Shown in pieces: positions 6,771-13,315 of a DNA stretch of 19,508 nt; the stretch's first letter is position 1, and each line of letters begins with the position of its first letter. Below the pieces are notes generated by a model. That model made no database searches. It saw nothing but the letters and a program-made list of their open reading frames with translations, and was not told where the DNA came from. Origin of the DNA: JBNARI01 sp049718765 (GTDB lineage Bacteria > Bacillota > Sulfobacillia > DUMF01); assembly GCA_049718765.1 (NCBI GenBank), contig JBNARI010000029.1:1-19508 (forward strand), read 5' to 3'. Position numbers and translations under genes: made by a program.

Positions 6771-8390
6771 TCAAGCTACTCTTGGTCCCAACATCACCCC
6801 CTCCCATTCAGGATCCACCCACTTGGGTTGCCCCCCAACAAGGGTGAGCAACGCCTTTGTTGAGAGCAGTTCTTGGGGTTCGACCAAGAATATGTCCTTT
6901 GAAAGCACAGCCATGTCTGCAAGGAAGCCCTCTTTCACCATCCCCTTAATGCCCTCACTGAACTCGGCGTAGGCGCCATTCACCGTGTACATGGCAAGGG
7001 CCAGTTCAACCGTGAGCCTCTGCTGTGGGTTCCAGCCGCCCTCAGGATGGCCGTCAAAGGCACACCTGGTCACTGCGCCGTAAATCCCAATAAACGGGTT
7101 GACAGGATCCACCGGTGCGTCTGAGCCGGCAGTGCAGCATATGCCAGCTTGGATCAGGCTCCTGAACGCGTAGGCCCACTTGCTCCTGGCAATTCCCAGG
7201 CGCTGGGGCATCCAGTCCACTTCGTAAGGCACAAAGCACGGCTGGAGGTCCGCAATCACTTTGAGTACTCTCATTCGCTCAATCAGCGCCTCGTCCGCCA
7301 GCCCACAATGCACCACACGAGGTCGCCGCGCACCTGCTTCGACGGCTACCTCCGCGGCGTCAAGCGCCACCTCCAGTGCCCTGTCGCCAAGGGCGTGAAT
7401 CGTGACTTGCCTACCCGCCCCGCCTACAGCTGCTGCCAGCTCCTTCAACCGTTCTGGAGGGTAAACAAGCAGCCCTGCATTTCCTGGGTCGTCGGCATAG
7501 GGCTGCTTCAAAGCAGCAGTCCTAGGGCCGAAGGCCCCGTCAGCCCAAAACTTCACCGAGCCAGTCCTGAGCCAAAGGTCCCCGGACTCCCACGCCAGCT
7601 CTGGGAGGTAGTCGCTTCCCGACTCAACCCCTTCGTCCATGTAAACCCTGAGAGGCAGGTCCCCCTGGGAACGCAGCACCCGGTAAGCCTCCTTACAACC
7701 CAGGTCCACCGAGTGTGCTCCGGTTATCCCGTACTTCACGAGTTCCTCCATGGCCAGCTTCAACATAGAGGCCTTCGCGGTTAAGTCAGGGGCAGGTATC
7801 AGGGAGGCAACGAGCTGCATTGCGCTTTCGTACAGGAGCCCCCTTGGATCGCCCCCAGGCCCTTTGGCCACACAGCCTCCGGGCGGATCCCCCGTGTCAG
7901 CGGTTATGCCCGCCAGGCTCAGGGCAACCCCGTTGACCAGAGCTGCGTGGGTACACGACCTTACAAGATATACAGGGTTCTGCGGAGTTACAGGGTCGAT
8001 GTCTTCCTTGCACGGGTCTCTTTTCTCCTTTAACCTTTCCTGGTGCCACCCCCAGCCCACTATCCACTCCCCAGGGCGGCAGCTTTCAGCCCGTTGCTTC
8101 AGCATGCGCTGCAACTCGGCTATGGACGTACAGGTGCTCAGGTCTAGCTGGGAAAGGCTCTGTCCCAGCCACAGCAAGTGCACATGGCTGTCGATGAGTC
8201 CTGGCACGACCAGCTTGCCCTGTAAGTCTATGACTCGCGCTCTGGCTCCAAACGCCTCGAGCACTTCGGAATTACTCCCAACTGCCACGAACCTATCGCC
8301 GCGTACTGCTACTGCTTGCGCCACAGGCCGCTGACGGTCCATGGTCCTGATGTGTCCGTTCACAAATAGCGTGTAACCAGAAGGCTCCAC
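6771..8390 (-). CDS. Amidohydrolase family protein (YtcJ/Amidohydro_3), copy 1
   Basis: This 539-residue metal-dependent hydrolase of the amidohydrolase superfamily is of the YtcJ/N-substituted-formamide deformylase type. Visible motifs are the N-terminal beta-sandwich (LFVNGHIRTMD), the first metal pair DSHVHL, VKFWADGAFGPRTAAL holding the lysine that is the likely carboxylated metal bridge, the strand histidines IHALGDRA and VHCGLAD, and the last metal aspartate in AGSDAPVDP. All expected ligands are present. The GTG start at 8390 lies 6 bases after the racemase stop. Characterised relatives cleave amides and formamides, and cyclic-amide hydrolysis is an attractive inference beside racemases. 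It is 59 bases upstream of the binding-protein gene. Confidence 0.9.
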   Translation of the reverse strand: MEPSGYTLFVNGHIRTMDRQRPVAQAVAVRGDRFVAVGSNSEVLEAFGARARVIDLQGKLVVPGLIDSHVHLLWLGQSLSQLDLSTCTSIAELQRMLKQRAESCRPGEWIVGWGWHQERLKEKRDPCKEDIDPVTPQNPVYLVRSCTHAALVNGVALSLAGITADTGDPPGGCVAKGPGGDPRGLLYESAMQLVASLIPAPDLTAKASMLKLAMEELVKYGITGAHSVDLGCKEAYRVLRSQGDLPLRVYMDEGVESGSDYLPELAWESGDLWLRTGSVKFWADGAFGPRTAALKQPYADDPGNAGLLVYPPERLKELAAAVGGAGRQVTIHALGDRALEVALDAAEVAVEAGARRPRVVHCGLADEALIERMRVLKVIADLQPCFVPYEVDWMPQRLGIARSKWAYAFRSLIQAGICCTAGSDAPVDPVNPFIGIYGAVTRCAFDGHPEGGWNPQQRLTVELALAMYTVNGAYAEFSEGIKGMVKEGFLADMAVLSKDIFLVEPQELLSTKALLTLVGGQPKWVDPEWEGVMLGPRVA

Positions 8391-8396
8391 TTTGCT

Positions 8397-9515
8397 TCAC
8401 AGACCCCCAGTAGCGTTATCCAGGTACACCTTGGGAAGCAGGTAAGGCAGGAGGAATTCCCCTACTCCAATTCCCGCTCCCATTGCAGCTTCTGCCACGC
8501 TAATCCTCTGGCCACCCTGTTCGCCGCATATGACCACTTCGTCTCCAGGCTCAACCCCTGGCACTTCCGTCACGTCAACCGTGAACCTGTTCATGCAGAT
8601 CAGCCCCACAATTGGTACCCGGCGGGATCGCACCAGCACCTGGCCTCCAAAAGACAGCTTCCGGGGCATCCCTTGGCCGTAGCCCACTGGAACCCCAGCA
8701 AGCACGGTCCTGCGCCTGCATCTGAAGGCGGAGCCGTAGCTCACCCCGGCACCCTCAGGAAGCTCCTTCACGAACTCAACCCTTGACTTGAACGCCACAG
8801 CTTCCTTGAGACCAATGGGATCCGGGAATTGGAAAGGCCACATCCCCAGCACACCACAGCCTGACCTCACCATGTCCAGATGCCCCTCGGGCACCAGCGC
8901 AATTCCTCCAGTGTTACATGCATGGCGTATTCCCGGACGGATCCCAGCGCCCGCCAGGGCATCAACTGCAGATTGGAACAGCCTGAGCTGTTCACGGCAG
9001 GCCTCTGAGTCTCCCTGGTCGACTTTGGCCAAATGGGTGTAAACCCCTTCGAGCTGGACTCCCCTGGCATCCATCACCAGTTCCCCAAAGCGACGCGTTT
9101 CAGATGGCAACAACCCGCTGGTCCCCATGCCTGTGTCCACTTCAATTTGCACTTTAGCAGGCTTGTTAAGCCTTGAAGACCAGCTGCTTAGCGATTCCAA
9201 GAGTTCCCGATCCCAAACCGACTGGCACAAGCCAAACCTAACCACTTCCCCCGCCAGGGCAGGTTCAGTTCGGCCGAGAACCAGCACAGGTGCAGCAATC
9301 CCCACGTTCCGCAGCCTTATACCTTCTTCTGCAGTGGCAACTCCCAGCCAGCTTGCTCCACCCCGTAGCGCAGCCCTGGCCACTGACTCCATGCCGTAGC
9401 CGTATCCATTGGACTTGACCACCGCAAGCAGCTTGGTCCTGGGCCCCACGAATTTGATAAGCCTGCGCACGTTTTCAGTTATTTCCTGCAAGTTAACTTC
9501 CACCCACGAGCTCAC
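8397..9515 (-). CDS. Alanine racemase-fold PLP enzyme with altered active-site residues
   Basis: This is a 372-residue fold-type III PLP racemase resembling alanine racemase. The Schiff-base lysine is K34 in AVVKSNGYGYG, the opposing tyrosine is Y260 in GVSYG, and R217 in MVRSGCGVLG matches the arginine that contacts the pyridine nitrogen. Three normally conserved positions differ by my alignment (Geobacillus numbering). The carbamylated K129 is E125, R136 of the DTGMGR motif is T132, and D313 of CMDQ is N309. A substrate other than alanine, or broad specificity, is likely. The GTG start at 9515 overlaps the preceding stop (GTGA). Its location in a catabolic operon also argues against a peptidoglycan role. 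Standard length. Confidence 0.85.
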   Translation of the reverse strand: MSSWVEVNLQEITENVRRLIKFVGPRTKLLAVVKSNGYGYGMESVARAALRGGASWLGVATAEEGIRLRNVGIAAPVLVLGRTEPALAGEVVRFGLCQSVWDRELLESLSSWSSRLNKPAKVQIEVDTGMGTSGLLPSETRRFGELVMDARGVQLEGVYTHLAKVDQGDSEACREQLRLFQSAVDALAGAGIRPGIRHACNTGGIALVPEGHLDMVRSGCGVLGMWPFQFPDPIGLKEAVAFKSRVEFVKELPEGAGVSYGSAFRCRRRTVLAGVPVGYGQGMPRKLSFGGQVLVRSRRVPIVGLICMNRFTVDVTEVPGVEPGDEVVICGEQGGQRISVAEAAMGAGIGVGEFLLPYLLPKVYLDNATGGL

Positions 9516-11077
9516 TTGAACAGTCCTTCTTCCACGAATGAGAGTTCCCCACCACAAAACGTCATGGCAACCCTGATCTGGCCCAAGGCTTCCGGTCCTC
9601 GCTGCGCTTCACAGAAGGGATCACCAGTGAGGACCACCATGTCGGCAGCCTTACCAGGCTCCAAGGTACCCCTAAAGTGTTCCTGAAATACTGCGCGGGC
9701 TCCGCCAAAGGTGAACCCCTCGATGGCCGACCCTATAGGAATGGCCTTATGGGGATGGGACGGGAACACCGCGGCGCGAATCCCAAGCAATGGGTCCATG
9801 GGAGTGATGGGGCTGTCTGAGCCAAAGGCTAGCGTGATTCCCGACAGCAGCATGGTGGGAAACTGGTTCATGCCTCTGGCCCTTTCCACGCCAAGCCTTG
9901 CAGCGTACATCCCTTGGTCGCCGCCCCAAAAGGCTTCGAACGCCGGCTGCGCTGAGACCACAACGCCCAGGGTCGCCGCCTTACGAATTTGGTCCCCATC
10001 TCCAAGCTCGAAGTGCTCGATCCTGTGGCGCGCATCGGCCCTGGGATGCTCCAGCTGCACACGCTCTAGTGCATCTAGAATCTGGCCAATGGCTCGATCG
10101 CCAATTGCGTGCACTGCAATCTGCAGCCCTGCCAGGTGCGCCTTCTCTACAAACTCAAACAACTCCTCGTCATCGAAGTACAAGAGGCCCCAGGACCCCG
10201 GGGCGTCAGAGTAAGGCTCGCGCAAAGCTGCAGTCCTAGACCCGATGGATCCATCCAGCATTATGCAGCCCCCGATCCGCTTGAAGCCCATCTCAACCAC
10301 CTTGTTCACATCAGTGGTTTGAAACCAAGTCACAAGGTTGAGCTTGAGCTCCCCCTTCATCCCTTCTAAGATCTCAACGTCCTTGTCTGAGTGGCCAGGG
10401 CCGCCTTCCAGGGCGCAAACCGTGGTTATACCAGCCTTGGCTGCCACTTGTGCAGCCAGGCGTATTGCCCTGCGCTTGTTCTCCTCGTCTACCATTTGGT
10501 CCAGGAACTTGCGCAGCCTGTTGTTGGCTTCACTTAGCACCACCCCGGTGGGTACCCCTTTAGAATCCAGGCACACGCCATTGTCTCCTGCCTTCAGGCC
10601 GCAAAGCTCAAGCATTCTTGAGTTCACCACGCAGGAGTGGCCGTCCACCCTGCCAATCGCCACAGGTCCTGGGCACGCCTGGTCAAGTTCTGAAATGGTC
10701 GGAGCGCGCCTTTCTGCCAGCCTGGTCTCGTCGAAATTGCACGCGCGCAGTGGCCTGTCCTGTTCACTCCTAACGTTCCTCAAGGCGTCCAGCACTTCAC
10801 CTACGCACGTGCACGGGGAAAGGTCCAGCTGAGACATGTGGAGCCCGGTAGACACGAAATGGGTGTGGCTGTCGATGAAACCAGGGAGCACAGTCATGCC
10901 CCGAAGGTCTATGTCCTCATGGGGACCGGCCTGACTCACCACATCCTCCAGATCGCCCACTGCGACGATGGTCCCGCCGCGCACCAGTATCGCCTCAGCA
11001 ACTTTTCCCGAAGCTCCAACCCTTCCCGCGTAAACCCTTCCATTGCGAAGCAGCAACCCCTTCAATTCCTCGAGCAT
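9512..11077 (-). CDS. Amidohydrolase family protein (YtcJ/Amidohydro_3), copy 2
   Basis: This 521-residue paralogue of the downstream amidohydrolase has motifs DSHTHF, LDGSIGSRTAAL, VHAIGDRAIGQ, HRIEHFEL, VVVSAQPAFE and FGSDSPITP, followed by GKAADMVVL of the sandwich domain. At the place where copy 1 has lysine (VKFWADG) this protein has cysteine (GCIMLDG), a change in the probable metal-bridging residue. ATG at 11077 is chosen. It follows GGGGAAGGAG immediately, so spacing is unusually tight, and TTG at 11065 or 11056 could be used instead. A longer frame to 11173 would overlap the upstream racemase by 70 bases and is not favoured. Probably a C-N hydrolase of related but distinct specificity. 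Confidence 0.87.
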   Translation of the reverse strand: MLEELKGLLLRNGRVYAGRVGASGKVAEAILVRGGTIVAVGDLEDVVSQAGPHEDIDLRGMTVLPGFIDSHTHFVSTGLHMSQLDLSPCTCVGEVLDALRNVRSEQDRPLRACNFDETRLAERRAPTISELDQACPGPVAIGRVDGHSCVVNSRMLELCGLKAGDNGVCLDSKGVPTGVVLSEANNRLRKFLDQMVDEENKRRAIRLAAQVAAKAGITTVCALEGGPGHSDKDVEILEGMKGELKLNLVTWFQTTDVNKVVEMGFKRIGGCIMLDGSIGSRTAALREPYSDAPGSWGLLYFDDEELFEFVEKAHLAGLQIAVHAIGDRAIGQILDALERVQLEHPRADARHRIEHFELGDGDQIRKAATLGVVVSAQPAFEAFWGGDQGMYAARLGVERARGMNQFPTMLLSGITLAFGSDSPITPMDPLLGIRAAVFPSHPHKAIPIGSAIEGFTFGGARAVFQEHFRGTLEPGKAADMVVLTGDPFCEAQRGPEALGQIRVAMTFCGGELSFVEEGLFK

Positions 11078-11103
11078 CTCCTTCCCCGATTGGCGCTTGA
11101 CGG

Positions 11104-11802
11104 CTAGCCACAGTACGTGAGCTTGCTGTGTTTCAACTGCAAACGTGCCAGCATTTCTCCCCAGCTCACGCACACCACGGCCGGATCCACCACTGGCACT
11201 TTGAACCCTTCTTCCAGAAGCATTGCTTCAAGGGTATATGCAACTCCTGCCATGCCCGTACAACCCAGCACCACACAGTGAGCCCCATCTTTGGTTATTG
11301 CATCAAGCGCTTCGCGACGCAGAGCCTCCATGAGTCTGGTCCTGTCACCCAACTCAGGCACAGGTATTCCCACCCAGCGTACCGACACCATCCGGTCCTT
11401 GATCCCCAGGCGTGAGGCAGTGTTGTAAATGCAAGCTTCAAGGCTCCCGAGCACAGTGATTACGCTGAACTTTAGGGCAAGGGAAGACGCAATCAATAGG
11501 GACGACTCACCCGCCCCAGCCACAGGAATATTCACGCGTTCCCTGGCTGCCTCCAGCCCAGGGTCTGCAAAACAGTAAATTGCTGCCGCGTGGTAGCCTT
11601 GGTCTTGGGCCTTTAGGGCTAGTTGCACCACGCCCGGAGCAGCAAGGGCAGCGTCGCTCTGGCTTTGGATTGAGCTGGGACCTTCCTTCAACCGCTCCGC
11701 ATGCACAATCAGGCCAGGGTGGATAACCTCAGACACCTCAGACACCTCAGCCACAATCTGCTCGTCCGGCGTGGCTGAAACCACTGGCCGTATGAGCTTC
11801 AA
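11104..11802 (-). CDS. Asp/Glu/hydantoin racemase family protein (copy 2)
   Basis: This 232-residue cofactor-independent racemase has the two catalytic cysteines at C77 (YCFADPG, the canonical hydantoin-racemase form) and C181 (LGCTGM), with GAGESS between them. It is a clear paralogue of the protein encoded at 250-1023 but shorter and closer to the consensus. Translation probably starts at TTG (11802). No better codon exists in frame and no convincing ribosome-binding site is visible, so the start is uncertain. It is the first gene of the leftward operon and is divergent from an ATC-hydrolase gene. ATC racemase of the cysteine-from-thiazoline pathway is a member of this superfamily, making that activity a testable option. 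Residues 18-26 hold a small AEVSEVSEV repeat. Confidence 0.85.
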   Translation of the reverse strand: MKLIRPVVSATPDEQIVAEVSEVSEVIHPGLIVHAERLKEGPSSIQSQSDAALAAPGVVQLALKAQDQGYHAAAIYCFADPGLEAARERVNIPVAGAGESSLLIASSLALKFSVITVLGSLEACIYNTASRLGIKDRMVSVRWVGIPVPELGDRTRLMEALRREALDAITKDGAHCVVLGCTGMAGVAYTLEAMLLEEGFKVPVVDPAVVCVSWGEMLARLQLKHSKLTYCG

Positions 11803-12009
11803 TTTGATGGGCCCGCGATCTTGCGTGTGAGACCCCCCAATTTTGACATGTTAACCGTTTACTTAGCTTGTTTGGGTGTAAGTTCTACCCCTTGGCCCAA
11901 AATCCTGCTTCATGGGCCAAAAACTGCTGAGCAAATGCAGGAAAGCGCCCACACACCGCCAAATATTCAAGCATGTGCAACCTCAAGCTACAAGGAGGGG
12001 CCCCCATAA
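11803..12009. promoter_or_regulatory. Divergent intergenic region with candidate promoter
   Basis: This 207-base region separates the leftward operon from the rightward ATC-hydrolase gene and must hold promoters for both. On the plus strand a perfect TTGACA lies at 11843-11848, but no good -10 follows at 16-18 bases (the nearest are TAGCTT and GCTTGT). On the minus strand I find no convincing pair. Weak promoters that need an activator would fit. A strong ribosome-binding site, AAGGAGGGG (11992-12000), precedes the GTG at 12010. No gene-sized frame is convincing here. Confidence 0.45.
11892..11920. promoter_or_regulatory. Perfect inverted repeat, candidate operator
   Basis: TTGGCCCA (11892-11899) and TGGGCCAA (11913-11920) are exact inverted repeats separated by 13 bases, with half-site centres 21 bp apart, that is two helical turns. 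No U-run follows on either strand, so a dimeric regulator site shared by the two divergent units is more likely than a terminator. No regulator gene is present in the window. Confidence 0.45.
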
Positions 12010-12519
12010 GTGGAAAAGACCTATACAGAACAGGAATTCACTGGAGCCATCAGGGCTGCCATTGAAGACAGAGCAAAATGGTTCTTCTTGCTCCTCAAGC
12101 ACGCTAAAGACCTGGGCTGCAATGTTGAAGAGGTAGCCAAGCGCGCGATAACCGAGTTTGGCATTATGAAGGGGCAGGCAATTGGCAAGGCTTCAGACGC
12201 AAAGCAGTTGGCTCAGGCAATACTCTCGGGACCTCCCAACCATGCCTTCGCCATGGATCCTGTGAAGCTCGAGGAAGAAGAAAGCGTGATTCGGTTCAAC
12301 TACTGCCCCCTGGTCGAAGCATGGAGGAAGTTAGGCTGTTCTCCCCAGGAAGTGGCTCAACTGTGCAAGCTCGCCCGCTACGGCGATTACGCCATGGTGG
12401 GCTGCTTCCTTCACCTCAGTCTTGAGTTCAAGGCGCTAATTGCCGAAGGCCAAAACTATTGCGAAATTGTCATCCGTCGCAAAGGCGTGCACAAGGATTG
12501 CGTGGAAAGTCAAGAGTGA
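12010..12519 (+). CDS. L-2-amino-thiazoline-4-carboxylic acid hydrolase family protein
   Basis: This 169-residue protein resembles the ATC hydrolase family (PF14196). An N-terminal helical segment (AIEDRAKWFFLLLKHAKDLG) is followed by FNYCPLVEAWRKLGCS, an LCKLARYGDYAMV segment and a C-terminal GQNYCEIVIRRK. Family-typical cysteines are C99, C119 and C151. The founding enzyme opens the thiazoline ring of ATC to give N-carbamoyl-L-cysteine, but most members are uncharacterised and some act on other substrates. GTG start with a strong AAGGAGGGG nine bases upstream. It is divergent from a hydantoin-type racemase gene, the partner expected in a DL-ATC pathway. No clear N-carbamoyl-L-cysteine amidohydrolase of the M20 type lies in the window. 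Confidence 0.8.
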   Translation: MEKTYTEQEFTGAIRAAIEDRAKWFFLLLKHAKDLGCNVEEVAKRAITEFGIMKGQAIGKASDAKQLAQAILSGPPNHAFAMDPVKLEEEESVIRFNYCPLVEAWRKLGCSPQEVAQLCKLARYGDYAMVGCFLHLSLEFKALIAEGQNYCEIVIRRKGVHKDCVESQE

Positions 12520-12535
12520 GGTAAGTGGCAATGCC

Positions 12536-13021
12536 ATGAAACAGATCGATCTTCACGGGTTGCGCACCCAGGAAGCCTTGGAGCTACTGGTTGCAACTTA
12601 CAACGCCTCGGTGTCCCAGGGTGACCTTGGTCCAATCAAGGTCATTCACGGGTACGGTTCCTCGGGCACAGGCGGTGATACCAAACGCGCCGTGCGGTCC
12701 TTGCTCCAGAGAAACCGCCACTGTGCTGAGTATGTACTGGGTGAAGACGTGGAAGGGAACCCAGGCTACACTATAGTGTATCCCAAGCACAGGTTGCCCA
12801 CAGGGTCGGAGAGCCTGTGGCAGTCAATCCTGAGGCTTTGTACCACGCCCAAGACCCAGGCTGAGGTAGTGCGCAAGCTTGCCCGCAGAAACTGCGATCA
12901 CGACATTGCCCAGGCCCTCAAGGAGCTGGAATCAAGTGGGAAGCTCCGAAGTTTCTTCAAGGGCGGAGTGAAGCACTATGTGGCAAGTGAGGGTTCCCAT
13001 ACCGGTCGTAAAGGGAAATAG
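12536..13021 (+). CDS. Smr-domain protein with C-terminal winged-helix-like region
   Basis: This 161-residue protein begins with an Smr (MutS2 C-terminal-like) domain, shown by IDLHGLRTQEALELL (DLHG at 5-8), IKVIHGYGSSG (HGYG at 38-41) and DTKRAVRSLL. Smr domains bind or nick branched DNA or cleave RNA. Residues of about 95-155 (TTPKTQAEVVRKLAR...IAQALKELESSGKL) look like a small winged helix that ends in a beta-wing (RSFFKGGVKHYVA). The ATG at 12536 is chosen because the domain starts there. A frame extending to 12440 would overlap the preceding gene. The only ribosome-binding site is GAGGT about 14 bases away, so coupling to the ATC-hydrolase gene (16-base gap) is likely. Link to the neighbours is unclear. 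Confidence 0.75.
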   Translation: MKQIDLHGLRTQEALELLVATYNASVSQGDLGPIKVIHGYGSSGTGGDTKRAVRSLLQRNRHCAEYVLGEDVEGNPGYTIVYPKHRLPTGSESLWQSILRLCTTPKTQAEVVRKLARRNCDHDIAQALKELESSGKLRSFFKGGVKHYVASEGSHTGRKGK

Positions 13022-13025
13022 TGCC

Positions 13026-13054
13026 TTGGCCCTGAACTTTCGATGGGGTACAAT
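13026..13054 (+). promoter_or_regulatory. Sigma-A-type promoter of the riboswitch-cobT unit
   Basis: TTGGCC (13026-13031), a 17-base spacer and TACAAT (13049-13054) make a plausible housekeeping promoter. The expected start near 13061 coincides with the first base of the riboswitch P1 stem. Confidence 0.65.
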
Positions 13055-13060
13055 TTAGTC

Positions 13061-13213
13061 GTGACGTGGTGCCCCTTGCACCCAGGGGTGAATAGGGAAT
13101 CGGGAAAAGCCCGAGCGGACCCGCCACTGTGAGGTGGACCTCCCGGCAGAAAGCCACTCGAGAGAGGAAGGCGCCGGGTGGGATGAACCCGAGCCAGAAG
13201 ACCTGCCCGTCAC
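13061..13213 (+). ncRNA. Cobalamin (B12) riboswitch upstream of cobT
   Basis: Conserved elements occur in order. They are GGTGCCCC, AATAGGGAATCGGGAAAAGCCCG, GCGGACCCGCCACTGTGA, the B12 box AAGCCACT (13151-13158), GGAAGGCGCCGGG (13166-13178) and GAGCCAGAAGACCTGCC (13191-13207). The P1 stem GTGACG (13061-13066) with CGTCAC (13208-13213) closes it. Cobalamin binding should reduce expression of the downstream cobT operon by feedback. Confidence 0.95.
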
Positions 13214-13220
13214 TGCAAGT

Positions 13221-13268
13221 TGAGGATGATGGCAAAGTCCTCAGCTGTCGCGCGCAGCTGGGGACTTT
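13221..13268 (+). terminator. Riboswitch expression platform: terminator and competing hairpin
   Basis: A 14-bp stem (13234-13247 with 13255-13268, one U-G wobble, 7-base loop) is followed by the U-rich GUGUUUGUGG, a credible intrinsic terminator. Its left arm can instead pair upstream: TGAGGA (13221-13226) with TCCTCA (13238-13243). The two hairpins exclude each other, which fits transcription attenuation rather than masking of the ribosome-binding site at about 13302-13309. The ligand-bound state is inferred to favour the terminator. Confidence 0.65.
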
Positions 13269-13315
13269 GTGTTTGTGGCCAAACACATCCAGTGGATTCA
13301 TGGGGGGAAGTACAG

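Noticed and set aside
11728..11754. 9-bp tandem repeat (ACACCTCAG-like) in the second racemase gene
   Set aside because: It has only two to three copies and encodes EVSEVSEV in frame. No sign of a functional repeat or phase-variable tract.
11850..11863. GTTAACCGTTTACT as a catabolite-repression (cre/LacI-type) operator
   Set aside because: It matches only about 8 of 11 informative positions of the consensus, with mismatches at both ends. Too weak to call.
13220..13315. A 32-residue N-terminal extension of CobT starting at TTG
   Set aside because: It begins inside the riboswitch expression platform and has no family similarity. GTG at 13316 has a strong ribosome-binding site.
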